Assembly (NCBI GenBank): GCA_002342785.1
Contig: DDQV01000111.1
Location: 1 to 21,727, forward strand
Direction: 5' to 3'
Length of the DNA: 21,727 nt
Source of the DNA: Fusobacteriaceae bacterium UBA2433
GTDB lineage: Bacteria > Fusobacteriota > Fusobacteriia > Fusobacteriales > Fusobacteriaceae
The notes beneath the pieces are model-generated. The model worked only from the letters and a program-made list of their open reading frames with translations, did not search any database and was not told the DNA's origin. The translations under genes were made by a program, and so were the position numbers. Numbering within the stretch: the stretch's first letter is position 1; the number at the start of each line of letters is the position of its first letter. Shown here piece by piece: positions 14,764 to 21,727 of the stretch.

Positions 14764-14769
14764 TATAAT
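14764..14769 (+). promoter_or_regulatory. Candidate -10 before the small ORF
   Basis: A perfect TATAAT, with a poor -35 (TTCAAC at 14741-14746, 17 bp away). It lies upstream of a strong TAGGAGGTGA ribosome-site-like sequence at 14791-14800. Confidence 0.35.
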
Positions 14770-14809
14770 ATGTGTATATACAAATATTTGTAGGAGGTGA
14801 AATGCAGTT

Positions 14810-14908
14810 TTGGAATATGAGATAGGATTAGCCATGGCTTATGGAGTTTTAACAATATTGTTTATACTAATTTTAAGTTTTATCTCAAATTTTTTTAAGA
14901 AAAGATAG
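14810..14908 (+). CDS. Possible 32-aa single-span membrane peptide
   Basis: From a TTG at 14810 the frame encodes a short acidic start (EYEIG), a strongly hydrophobic span (about residues 8-27, MAYGVLTILFILILSFIS) and a basic end (NFFKKR), then a stop. That charge pattern suits an N-out/C-in small membrane protein and slightly resembles the start of OadG-type decarboxylase subunits. A TAGGAGGTGA ribosome site lies upstream, but 12 bases from the TTG, which is longer than usual. An ATG nearer the site opens only a 7-codon frame (MQFWNMR) that overlaps and may act as a leader. An internal ATG at 14834 would give a 24-aa product. A real gene is possible but unproven; it could also be a remnant. 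Confidence 0.4.
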   Translation: MEYEIGLAMAYGVLTILFILILSFISNFFKKR

Positions 14909-15017
14909 AGACTACATTCATATGAAAATAGGAATATTTTTTTTTAAAATAATTTTAAACTTTGTTCACTTAGATGACGTCTGATTATCTGAATCATTTT
15001 TTCTACCCACTCTTCAT

Positions 15018-15047
15018 TTGACTTTAAGTATACAGTTTTGTATACTT
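15018..15047 (+). promoter_or_regulatory. Promoter and palindromic operator of the transport-transferase operon
   Basis: TTGACT (15018-15023), a 17-bp spacer and TATACT (15041-15046). A perfect dyad, AAGTATACA (15026-15034), GTTT, TGTATACTT (15039-15047), fills the spacer and covers the -10. This is the classic position for a repressor operator. Transcription would begin near 15053, about 25 bases before the ATG. The repressor is not encoded in the window. No TPP riboswitch-like sequence is seen between 14909 and 15078. Confidence 0.8.
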
Positions 15048-15078
15048 TTATTAGAAAAAATATATAAGGGGGATCAAC

Positions 15079-16287
15079 ATGAAAAAAATAATTATAGGAT
15101 CTATTTTGCTACTAAGTATACTAGCTTGTGGTAAAAAAGAGGACACAGAGATAAAAGAAGTAAAGGACTACTCTTGGGAAAAAGTAAAGGAAAATTCCAA
15201 AGAAACTCAGGTAAATATCTATATGTGGGGGGGAAGCTCTCAAATAAATAGTTTTATGGATAAAGTTATTGCAAAAAATTTAGAAGAAGATAATAAAATA
15301 ATTTTAAATAGGGTACCAATTGTAGATATTAAAGATACTGTAAATAAATTAATTGTAGAAAAACAAGCAGAAAAAAAAGATGGAAGTGTAGATATTTTAT
15401 GGGTAAATGGAGAAAATTATAAAGCTCTTAAGGAAGCTAATGTTTTATGGCAGGGATTCACTGATAAACTACCTAATTTAGAATATGTAAATGAGAAAAC
15501 TCTTGCAACAGATTTTGGAGAGAGTATAGAAGGAAGAGAGGCTCCATTTGGAGAAGCTCAATTTAATTTTGTTTATGATTCTACTAAAACAGAGAAACCT
15601 TTTGTAAACTACGAAACATTAAAAAAATATGTTGTAGCAAATCCAAAAGTATTTACTTATCCTGCTATTCCTGACTTTACAGGGAGTGCTTTTGTTAGAA
15701 ATATAGTTATAGATATGTTAGGAGAAGATATTAACTCCATGTCAGAGAAAGATTTTAAACTTGCTTTAGAACCTGTATGGGATTACTTAAACGAAATTGA
15801 ACCATATCTATGGAGAGAGGGAAAAACTTATCCTGAAAGTTCTGGGAAATTAGATACATTATACAAAAATGGAGAAGTAGGTGTAACTATGGGATATTCT
15901 GTAAATAAAGCTGCAAATAAAGTTGCTGTAGGAGAGTTTAAAGATACTAGTAGAAGTTTTCTTTTAAACAGAGGGACACTTTTTAATAATCATTACCTTG
16001 CTATTCCAATGAATGCATCTAATAAAAATGGAGCCCTATATGTAATTAATTACTTGATCTCATCAGAAGCTCAAATATTAAAACAAGATCCTTCTAATTG
16101 GGGAGACTTCAATATATTAGATATAAATAAGATCTCATTAGAAGATAAAGAAAGTTTAAGTGAGTTAAGCACCAGTGTTTATACTGTACCATTGGAAGAG
16201 TTAGCTAAAAAAAGAGTTAGTGAGCTATCTCCAGCTAAATTAGAGATAATAGAGGAAGGTTGGTTAAAAAACGTTGGAAAAAATTAA
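15079..16287 (+). CDS. YnjB-family ABC transporter substrate-binding lipoprotein
   Basis: A 402-aa extracytoplasmic solute receptor. The signal peptide MKKIIIGSILLLSILAC ends at a lipobox (LSILAC, Cys 17), so it is lipid-anchored outside the inner membrane. The body shows the COG4134/YnjB pattern: VNIYMWGGSSQINSF near the start, GSVDILWVNGENYKALKEA in the first lobe, and APFGEAQFNFVYDS at the hinge. YnjBCD is annotated as a putative thiamine importer in E. coli, but that is weakly supported, and no thiamine gene or riboswitch is nearby here; the substrate should be treated as unknown. The ATG has an AAGGGGG ribosome site. It is the first gene of a seven-gene operon and its end overlaps the first permease by 14 bases. 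Confidence 0.85.
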   Translation: MKKIIIGSILLLSILACGKKEDTEIKEVKDYSWEKVKENSKETQVNIYMWGGSSQINSFMDKVIAKNLEEDNKIILNRVPIVDIKDTVNKLIVEKQAEKKDGSVDILWVNGENYKALKEANVLWQGFTDKLPNLEYVNEKTLATDFGESIEGREAPFGEAQFNFVYDSTKTEKPFVNYETLKKYVVANPKVFTYPAIPDFTGSAFVRNIVIDMLGEDINSMSEKDFKLALEPVWDYLNEIEPYLWREGKTYPESSGKLDTLYKNGEVGVTMGYSVNKAANKVAVGEFKDTSRSFLLNRGTLFNNHYLAIPMNASNKNGALYVINYLISSEAQILKQDPSNWGDFNILDINKISLEDKESLSELSTSVYTVPLEELAKKRVSELSPAKLEIIEEGWLKNVGKN

Positions 16288-17149
16288 GACTTATCTAATA
16301 ATTGCTCCAGTAACTATATTTATAATAATATTTTTTATATTTGGGCTGTGTAGTGGGATATGTGAAAGCTTAGGACTCATAAGTTTTACAGGAAAAAAAG
16401 GTTTTACCTTTGACCACTATAAACAACTTCTAACTAATGAAGTATTTAAAGACTCACTACTATACACAGCAAAGCTTGCTTTAATTTCAGCAAGCATTGC
16501 TTTAATTTTTTCTATTTTTATATTGTTTATTCTCTATCTTAGAAAGGATAAAAAAAGTAAAGTGTTTAGTAGAATATTGGAACTTCCCATATTACTCCCA
16601 TATGTAGTAGCATCATATCTTATCTTAATACTTTTTATGCAGAGTGGATTACTGAGTAGACTATATATATATCTAGGAATAATAGAAAATTTTAAAGAGT
16701 TTCCCATCCTTACCAATGATGAAATGGGAATAGGTATAATCATGACTTATGTTTGGAAAAGTTCTCCATTTATTGTCATGATGTCCTATCCAGTATTACT
16801 ACGAATAGAAGAAAAATTTAATAATCTAAACCATATCTTGGGAATAAGTAAAAAAATGTTTTTTGTAGAAGTGGTCCTTCCTTTATTAGGTCCCTCCCTT
16901 ATAGTTAGTTTTTTTATCATCCTTGCATTTATATTTACATCTTTTGAAACACCATATCTATTAGGTGTTACCTACCCTAAATCTTTGGCAGTACTTTCAT
17001 ATGAGATGTATTCCAAGGGGAACTTAAGTGTAAGACCCCAACTCATGGCAATTAATATGGTGATTTCTGCAATTGCTATCTTGGCCGGTGGGATAGTTTA
17101 CTGGATAAATAAAAATATAATTAGTAAAAATCAAAGGGCGTGGAAGTAA
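16274..17149 (+). CDS. ABC transporter permease 1 (YnjC N-terminal half-like)
   Basis: A 291-aa inner-membrane protein with about six hydrophobic spans. The cytoplasmic EAA-type loop that docks the ATPase appears as NHILGISKKMFFVEVVLPLL (about residues 186-205), with the Gly and the terminal LP in place. The start is a TTG at 16274 overlapping the end of the receptor gene; no ATG precedes the first span, and a GAGGAAGG sequence lies about 13 bases upstream, so expression probably depends on translational coupling. E. coli YnjC has two such domains fused in one chain (about 500 aa); here the halves are separate genes that would form a heterodimer. Confidence 0.83.
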   Translation: MEKIKTYLIIAPVTIFIIIFFIFGLCSGICESLGLISFTGKKGFTFDHYKQLLTNEVFKDSLLYTAKLALISASIALIFSIFILFILYLRKDKKSKVFSRILELPILLPYVVASYLILILFMQSGLLSRLYIYLGIIENFKEFPILTNDEMGIGIIMTYVWKSSPFIVMMSYPVLLRIEEKFNNLNHILGISKKMFFVEVVLPLLGPSLIVSFFIILAFIFTSFETPYLLGVTYPKSLAVLSYEMYSKGNLSVRPQLMAINMVISAIAILAGGIVYWINKNIISKNQRAWK

Positions 17150-17907
17150 TGAGTAGGATACTAAACATTAGATTAAAAATAGTAGTAAGTCTTATAACTT
17201 TAGTCATGCTTATGCCTTTTATCTCACTTTTTTTAGAAATTTTAAATAAAGATGCTTGGATATTTACCTTTACTAGTAATAAAACTTATTTGGCTTTTTT
17301 AACCACAATTATCATATCTATTTTTACACTTCTACTCAATATGATATTTGGAATCCCTGCTGCCTATGTTCTATCAAGGAAGAAATTTTATGGGGAAAAA
17401 ATTATAAATATATTAATATTTCTTCCTCTAATAATTCCTCCTTTTGTAACTAGTATGGGGATATACTTTACTTTTATAAAGTTATCCCTGGCAGAAACTA
17501 TTTTAGGAGTGGTTATGGTTCATACAGTTCAAACACTTCCATATTTTATTAGGAGTGTTGTAATAGGGTATGACACATTGGATGAAACCTATGAACTAGT
17601 TGGAAAATTCATGGGAGCAAATGGTTGGCAAAGATTTACTAAAATTACCCTGCCTCACATATTCCCATCACTAATAGCAGGGAGTAGTTTAGTAATAATA
17701 GTTTCATTTGCTCAATATCTAACAACATTAATAATAGGTGGAGGAAGGATTATTACTATCCCCATCCTTATGTTCCCTTATATTTCAGGTGGTGACATAA
17801 AAGTAGGAGGAGTTTATAGTTTATCTTTTATCATAATAAATTTAGTTTTAATTGTATCTTTAGAGAGTGTAGTAAAAAAAATTTATAAGGAAAATAATAA
17901 GGGGTAG
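17149..17907 (+). CDS. ABC transporter permease 2 (YnjC C-terminal half-like)
   Basis: A 252-aa inner-membrane protein with about six spans. Its docking loop reads DETYELVGKFMGANGWQRFT followed by KITLPHI, a good EAA motif with E, G and LP. I chose the ATG at 17149, which overlaps the TAA of permease 1 by one base (TAATG); a GTG three codons earlier has no room for a ribosome site. It pairs with permease 1 to make the transmembrane pore. It ends two bases before the ATPase gene. Confidence 0.85.
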   Translation: MSRILNIRLKIVVSLITLVMLMPFISLFLEILNKDAWIFTFTSNKTYLAFLTTIIISIFTLLLNMIFGIPAAYVLSRKKFYGEKIINILIFLPLIIPPFVTSMGIYFTFIKLSLAETILGVVMVHTVQTLPYFIRSVVIGYDTLDETYELVGKFMGANGWQRFTKITLPHIFPSLIAGSSLVIIVSFAQYLTTLIIGGGRIITIPILMFPYISGGDIKVGGVYSLSFIIINLVLIVSLESVVKKIYKENNKG

Positions 17908-17909
17908 TA

Positions 17910-18950
17910 ATGATTAAAATAAAAAATTTAAATAAAGAGTACAGTGGGTTTAGTCTCCAAGATATCAATCTTGATATAGGAAAGGGAGAGGTGTTAACTC
18001 TTTTAGGAGAGTCTGGATGTGGTAAATCTACTCTTTTAAAATCTGTTTCTGGAATTATAGAGGACTTTACTGGGGATGTATTTATGAATGGTAGAAGTAT
18101 CAAAGGGATCTCTCCTGCTGATACAGGAATATCCATGGTATTTCAAAATTCTTTATTGTTTCCCAATATGAATGTTATAGATAATGTAACTTTTGGATTA
18201 AAAATAAAAAGAATTTCTAAAAAAGAGAGGGATCTTCAAGGAAAAGAGATCTTAAAAGAGCTAGGGTTGGAAGGTTTTGAAAAAAGACATCCATACGATC
18301 TAAGTGGAGGACAGCAACAAAGGGTTTCAATAGCTAGAGCTTTGGTTATGAATCCTAAATTACTTTTAATGGATGAGCCATTTTCTGCCTTAGATCAAAA
18401 TTTAAGGGGGAAGATGCAAGAACTATTAAGGAAACTTCAAAAAAAATTTAAAACAACTATCTTGTTTGTAACCCACGATAGAGATGAGGCCTTCTACCTT
18501 TCAGATAGAATTGCCATAATGAGAGATGGAAAGATAGAACAAGTAGATTCTCCCTATAATATATATAATTCTCCTAAGAATGAGTTTGTCTCAAAATTTC
18601 TAGGGATTAATAATATATTTAACGGGACAGTTGAAAACTCCTTGTTTATTTCCAAAGAGATCCAACTAAGGGTAGATAGTCATCACATAGATGGAAGATA
18701 TAAACTTGCATTAAAAAGTGAAGACCTAAGGGTAGTAAGGGAAGATAAAGGAGCTACTTTCCCTGGAACTATCTATGATTTTTCATTTAGAGGTGGTTTT
18801 TACCATATTAAAGTTCAGATAAAAGATAAAAAAATAGTTGAAGTAGTCCAGAATAATGTGAAATTTGATCTATATATAGGGAAGAAGATCTTTGTAAAAT
18901 ATAGTACAGATACTATTATTAAAATTGGAGAAAAGGATCAAAGGATATGA
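17910..18950 (+). CDS. ABC transporter ATP-binding protein (YnjD/MalK-like)
   Basis: A 346-aa ATPase that powers the importer. Motifs in order: Walker A GESGCGKST (residues 33-41), Q-loop FQN (Q79), signature LSGGQ (131-135), Walker B LLLMDE (151-156) with SALD next, and the switch His (H189) in VTHDRDEA. Residues from about 240 onwards form a C-terminal TOBE-like regulatory domain, so it is longer than E. coli YnjD (about 220 aa) and closer to the spermidine/iron/thiamine type of subunit. The start has a GGGG-type ribosome site just after permease 2. The stop overlaps the glycosyltransferase start as ATGA. Confidence 0.92.
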   Translation: MIKIKNLNKEYSGFSLQDINLDIGKGEVLTLLGESGCGKSTLLKSVSGIIEDFTGDVFMNGRSIKGISPADTGISMVFQNSLLFPNMNVIDNVTFGLKIKRISKKERDLQGKEILKELGLEGFEKRHPYDLSGGQQQRVSIARALVMNPKLLLMDEPFSALDQNLRGKMQELLRKLQKKFKTTILFVTHDRDEAFYLSDRIAIMRDGKIEQVDSPYNIYNSPKNEFVSKFLGINNIFNGTVENSLFISKEIQLRVDSHHIDGRYKLALKSEDLRVVREDKGATFPGTIYDFSFRGGFYHIKVQIKDKKIVEVVQNNVKFDLYIGKKIFVKYSTDTIIKIGEKDQRI

Positions 18951-19624
18951 TTTCAATAATAATTCCTGTTTTAAATGAGGAAAAAAATATAGTTGATCTC
19001 CTAAAATCTTTAAGTTGTATAAAGGGCCCTAAGGAGATAATAGTTGTAGATGGAGGAAGTAGAGATAACACAGTGGAACTATCCAGAGAATATGCAAAAG
19101 TAATAAGATCTAAAAAAGGAAGAGCCAACCAAATGAATCAAGGTGCTAAGTGTGCCAAGGGAGATATCCTTTGGTTTGTTCATTCGGATAGTATTATAGA
19201 TGAAAATTCTTTGGAAATAATAGAAGAAACCATAAGGAAAGGAAGTATAGCAGGTGGATTTTCCCTCTACTTCCATGACTCTAATAACGTTTTCTTAAAA
19301 TATATAGCCCTTACATCAAATTTAAGGGCAGATTATACCAAATTATTTTTTGGAGACCAAGGGATATTTATGAAAAAAGATATATTTCATGAGATAGGGG
19401 GATACCCCAAGATAGCTATAATGGAAGATTTTCAATTTTCACTGGAGTTAAAGAAAAAAAAAGGAAAAGTTATGAGGGTAAAGGGGAGGATAGGAACATC
19501 TTCTAGGAGGTTTAGAGAGGGAGGAATATTTAGAACATTTCTTTTTATGCAGAAGATGAAAATACTTTATATATTTGGAGTTTCCCCAGAAAAACTAAAT
19601 AAGATCTATAGGGAGGCACGTTGA
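18947..19624 (+). CDS. GT2 glycosyltransferase, TIGR04283-like
   Basis: A 225-aa GT-A fold transferase. Seen: ISIIIPVLNEEKNI at the start, DGGSRDNT (residues 35-42), the characteristic GRANQMNQGA (58-67), HSDS (79-82) as the metal/nucleotide-sugar site, FFGDQGIF and IMEDFQFS (general acid/base region), and a terminal RREGGIFRT-like basic segment. The family is called 'rSAM/selenodomain-associated transferase 2' or 'arsenosugar biosynthesis glycosyltransferase', named from gene context in other bacteria. No radical SAM or ars gene is in this window, so the acceptor is unknown. It has no membrane span and is presumably cytosolic. It overlaps both neighbours, so its function should be tied to the importer and to the next gene. 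Confidence 0.88.
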   Translation: MISIIIPVLNEEKNIVDLLKSLSCIKGPKEIIVVDGGSRDNTVELSREYAKVIRSKKGRANQMNQGAKCAKGDILWFVHSDSIIDENSLEIIEETIRKGSIAGGFSLYFHDSNNVFLKYIALTSNLRADYTKLFFGDQGIFMKKDIFHEIGGYPKIAIMEDFQFSLELKKKKGKVMRVKGRIGTSSRRFREGGIFRTFLFMQKMKILYIFGVSPEKLNKIYREAR

Positions 19625-20295
19625 TGGATGCAGTTGTAATAATGAGTAGGATTCCCGTTCCTGGAAAAACTAAAACTAGATTGCAGGGATTTTTAACTAA
19701 AAAAGAGTGTGCTGATCTACATAGATCATTTTTAAAGGATATTTTTACACTGGGAACAGATAGGGATAGATATTTAAGTTATGGAGATGATGGTCCAGTT
19801 AAGATTATAGAAGATATCCTTCCATGTGATATAAAAATTTTCCCTCAAGAGGGAGAAGATCTAGGGGAGAAGATGAAGAATATATTTATCCACTTATTTA
19901 CCCTAGGATATGAAAAAGTCATCTTATTTGGTGCTGATATCCCAGAGATAACAGATGTAGACATTGAAGATGCCTTAAAAAAATTAGAAGATAGAGATCT
20001 TGTATTTGGCCCTACACTAGATGGAGGTTATTATCTAGTGGGAATGAAAAAACTCCATGAAATAGTTTTTAATAATAAAATAAAGTGGGGAACTCCATCT
20101 GTATTTGAAGAAACTATTAACTTGATTAAACAAAAAGGAATAGATATAGATCTTATAGATATCCATGAAGATATAGATACAAAGGATGATTTAATCAACC
20201 TATATAAAAGAATAAAAAATACCTATATATATATAAATACCAAGATATTTATAGAGGGACTAGGTGGGAGGATAGATGAAAAAATTAATAGATAA
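19624..20295 (+). CDS. TIGR04282/DUF2064-like GT-A family transferase
   Basis: A 223-aa protein of the DUF2064 (COG3222) family, which has a GT-A/nucleotidyltransferase fold. Marks: MSRIPVPGKTKTRL near the start (nucleotide-binding, like CTP/UTP-using enzymes), LFGADIPEI with the DxP metal site, and GPTLDGGYYLVGM (about residues 120-132). The family is also named 'rSAM/selenodomain-associated transferase 1' and typically sits beside the TIGR04283 gene, exactly as here; it may make an activated sugar or act as a transferase itself. The ATG at 19624 overlaps the previous TGA (TGATG) and has an AGGGAGG ribosome site. The 3' end overlaps the kinase-like gene by 20 bases. Confidence 0.88.
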   Translation: MDAVVIMSRIPVPGKTKTRLQGFLTKKECADLHRSFLKDIFTLGTDRDRYLSYGDDGPVKIIEDILPCDIKIFPQEGEDLGEKMKNIFIHLFTLGYEKVILFGADIPEITDVDIEDALKKLEDRDLVFGPTLDGGYYLVGMKKLHEIVFNNKIKWGTPSVFEETINLIKQKGIDIDLIDIHEDIDTKDDLINLYKRIKNTYIYINTKIFIEGLGGRIDEKINR

Positions 20296-21256
20296 TATAT
20301 ATAGCTATATAAGGGAGGGTCACTTAAAGGAATTAAATTTAGAAAAGGAATTTAAGTTACGTTTCTTAGCACAAGGCGAATATAATAAAAATTTTATCTT
20401 GGAAGATAGTAAAAATAAATATGTATTTAGAGTTAATTCAGGTAGTCAAATAGGAGTAGCCAACCAAATAGAATATGAGTATAGTGCTCTAAAAAGATTA
20501 GAAGTATCAGGGTGCACACCAAAAGTTCATTTTGTAGATGGAACTAAGAACTATATTAAAAATGGGATCTTAGTTATGGACTACTTAGAGGGAAGACCAC
20601 TAGAGTATGGTAAAGATCTAAAAAGCGCAGCAAAGATTTTTTCTAAGATCCATTCCCTTGATTTAAAAAGAGATGATTTTGATTCTTTTATCACGGAAAA
20701 CTATATATTTAGTGATAGAATTAAAGAGAGTAACAACCTTTTGAAAGATGTTTGGGGTAGTAAACTAATAGATCCAGAGACAAAGAAAATTTTAGAAAAA
20801 CTTGTAAACTACTGTGAAAAAAATGCTCACTTAGAGAGATATTTTATAGAAAATCCTTGGAAGGTAATAAATAATACTGAAGTTAACTCCCATAATTTTA
20901 TTATAGGTAAAAAAAATTATTTGATAGACTGGGAAAAACCAGTATTATCAGATCCATGTCAGGATATAACTCAATTTTTAGCACCAACAACAACTCTTTG
21001 GAAAACCAATACCCTCCTAAGTACTCAAGAGATTGAAAAATTCTTTAAAATTTATGAAAGTGGAGTAGGAGACCAAAATATAAGGGAAAGGGTGAGACTG
21101 TATACACCATATCTTTATTTAAGAGCTTTAAGCTGGTGTGCATACGCTTATTTAGAATATCAAAAGCCAGGGAAATCTATAAAGAACTTGGATACTTATG
21201 CTAAGATAAAAGAATATTTAGATCCAAGATTTATCAAAATTTTCTTTAAATTCTAA
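20276..21256 (+). CDS. APH/choline-kinase-fold phosphotransferase
   Basis: A 326-aa protein of the aminoglycoside phosphotransferase/choline kinase fold. Seen: a nucleotide loop QGEYNKNF (residues 33-40), NKYVFRVN (47-54) in which Arg replaces the usual Lys, the hinge LVMDYLEGRPLE, and a catalytic segment NTEVNSHN (200-207) followed by LIDWEKP (216-222). The usual catalytic pattern is HxDxxxxN; here the His is Asn and the Asp is Glu, while the final Asn and the metal-binding Asp (D218) remain. This may be a subfamily trait rather than loss of activity. The ATG has a GGGAGG ribosome site five bases away. It ends the operon; no terminator is obvious after it. A small alcohol or amine from the importer is a possible substrate, but this is inference. 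Confidence 0.78.
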   Translation: MKKLIDNIYSYIREGHLKELNLEKEFKLRFLAQGEYNKNFILEDSKNKYVFRVNSGSQIGVANQIEYEYSALKRLEVSGCTPKVHFVDGTKNYIKNGILVMDYLEGRPLEYGKDLKSAAKIFSKIHSLDLKRDDFDSFITENYIFSDRIKESNNLLKDVWGSKLIDPETKKILEKLVNYCEKNAHLERYFIENPWKVINNTEVNSHNFIIGKKNYLIDWEKPVLSDPCQDITQFLAPTTTLWKTNTLLSTQEIEKFFKIYESGVGDQNIRERVRLYTPYLYLRALSWCAYAYLEYQKPGKSIKNLDTYAKIKEYLDPRFIKIFFKF

Positions 21257-21283
21257 TATTGGAGAGTCATTTATTAGATCCTA

Positions 21284-21351
21284 GATTTCCCTCATATTCC
21301 TCATTAATCCTTTTAATACATCTTTTTATAGTTTCAATTTTGTTTAAAATA
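21284..21351 (-). pseudogene. hepT 5' fragment
   Basis: Covers about the first 27 codons of hepT (with one base change and without the start codon region, which lay beyond the deletion). It has no start, and it runs directly into the lipoprotein fragment. Not translated as a toxin. Confidence 0.85.
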
Positions 21352-21707
21352 TTATTTGTTCTAACTTTTTTGATCTTATTAGATCGTAAGGAAAGACCAT
21401 AAATCCCCCATCACTGTCTAGATCTAACTCATATCCAAGTTCCTTTGCAGTGATATAATATATATACCAAATATACTTAGAACAATAGAAACTATTGGTA
21501 TTTTTTTTACCTCTTATGAAGTATCCCTTGTCTGTATGTTTTTTTAAATTTTCTACAAATAATTTTTTAAATTTTTCATCAAAATTTTTATATCTAAGAA
21601 CCATAACCTTTCTATCTTCATAGAGCCAAGAATAGGTATCGATCTCATAGTATCCAACTTAATCCCCCATAATATTTGGTTTAACTACCATAGCAGAGTG
21701 TCCATAC
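21344..21707 (-). pseudogene. Broken copy of the YiiX-like lipoprotein gene
   Basis: Matches the gene at 11199-11777 from its stop codon back to the region coding YGHSAMVV, and lacks the signal peptide and lipobox. A 12-base deletion (in frame by itself) replaces a Tyr codon with TAA, so the sequence reads VVKPNIMGD, stop, VGYYEIDTYSW. The Cys-containing half is still open from ATG 21604 (86 codons), with substitutions such as Y to H, P to T and D to K. The catalytic His and Cys halves can no longer be made as one chain. The 20 bases beyond 21707 are unrelated to copy 1. Confidence 0.88.
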
Positions 21708-21727
21708 TGGTGTTATACTCTTTTAGT

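Larger units (their letters stand above)
21284..21707. repeat. Direct repeat, decayed copy (hepT fragment joined to lipoprotein fragment)
   Basis: Second copy of 10682-11574 in the same orientation, 10.6 kb away. Bases 21284-21351 match 10682-10749, and 21343-21707 match 11198-11574. The two parts share the 9-base TTTAAAATA at the join (21343-21351), so 457 bases were lost at a microhomology. Similarity stops at 21707. Confidence 0.88.

Noticed and set aside
15079..18950. Naming the importer a thiamine transporter
   Set aside because: YnjBCD is only putatively linked to thiamine, and there is no TPP riboswitch-like leader or thiamine gene here.
18947..20295. Arsenosugar biosynthesis cluster
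   Set aside because: The two transferases fit those family names, but no arsM, arsS or other ars gene is present, so the function is not transferred.
21257..21283. Terminator after the phosphotransferase gene
   Set aside because: No convincing inverted repeat with a T run; the sequence runs directly into the decayed repeat.
1..21727. CRISPR arrays, tRNA or rRNA genes, IS transposases
   Set aside because: No regularly spaced repeats, no cloverleaf-like sequences and no transposase motifs were recognised by eye; the only long repeat is the partial locus duplication.

Overview
The window is AT-rich bacterial DNA with short intergenic gaps, strong AGGAGG-type ribosome binding sites, heavy AGA/ATA/TTA codon use and several classical TTGACA-N17-TATAAT-type promoters. 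A type III pantothenate kinase, a GlpP antiterminator, a clostridial-type 2[4Fe-4S] ferredoxin, a duplicated feoA ahead of feoB, and lipoprotein-anchored transport fit a low-GC anaerobe. I favour Fusobacteriota (Fusobacterium/Ilyobacter/Cetobacterium-like) over Clostridia. This is inference from gene content and base composition, since no rRNA gene is present.

Layout. 1-1.4 kb: coaX and an acidic protein of unknown function (+), ending in a bidirectional hairpin. 1.4-3.3 kb (-): glycerol facilitator glpF, whose leader carries a promoter and a terminator-like hairpin suited to control by the adjacent glpP product, then a 56-aa ferredoxin with its own promoter and terminator. 3.4-6.6 kb (-): a ferrous iron uptake operon feoA-feoA-feoB plus a 47-aa Cys-rich membrane protein. 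6.7-8.1 kb (+): Xaa-Pro aminopeptidase. 8.2-11.8 kb (-): a defence/toxin cluster with an AAA15/ABC-type ATPase overlapping a HEPN protein (candidate split PrrC/RloC-like module), a HepT-MntA toxin-antitoxin pair, and a YiiX-like permuted papain-fold lipoprotein. 11.75-14.3 kb (-): pgeF (probably starting at a rare AUU codon) and argS. 14.3-15.05 kb: a decayed galU 3' end and a tiny membrane ORF. 15.0-21.25 kb (+): a tightly overlapping seven-gene operon (YnjBCD-family ABC importer, two glycosyltransferase-fold proteins of the 'rSAM/selenodomain-associated' or 'arsenosugar' transferase families, and an APH/choline-kinase-fold protein with an altered catalytic loop), driven by one promoter with a 22-bp palindrome over its -10. 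21.28-21.7 kb (-): a decayed second copy of part of the hepT-mntA-lipoprotein locus with mntA removed at a 9-bp microhomology.

How the parts fit. The most promising undescribed systems are (i) the ATPase+HEPN pair, in which an SMC/ABC-type sensor ATPase is translationally coupled to a separate HEPN RNase candidate beside a second HEPN toxin system, and (ii) the import-glycosyl transfer-phosphotransfer operon. Its seven genes overlap or abut, implying a single pathway that takes up and conjugates an unknown small molecule. The partial duplicate at the right edge shows that the defence cluster is a rearranging part of the genome. All functional calls come from reading motifs by eye; no homology search was run.
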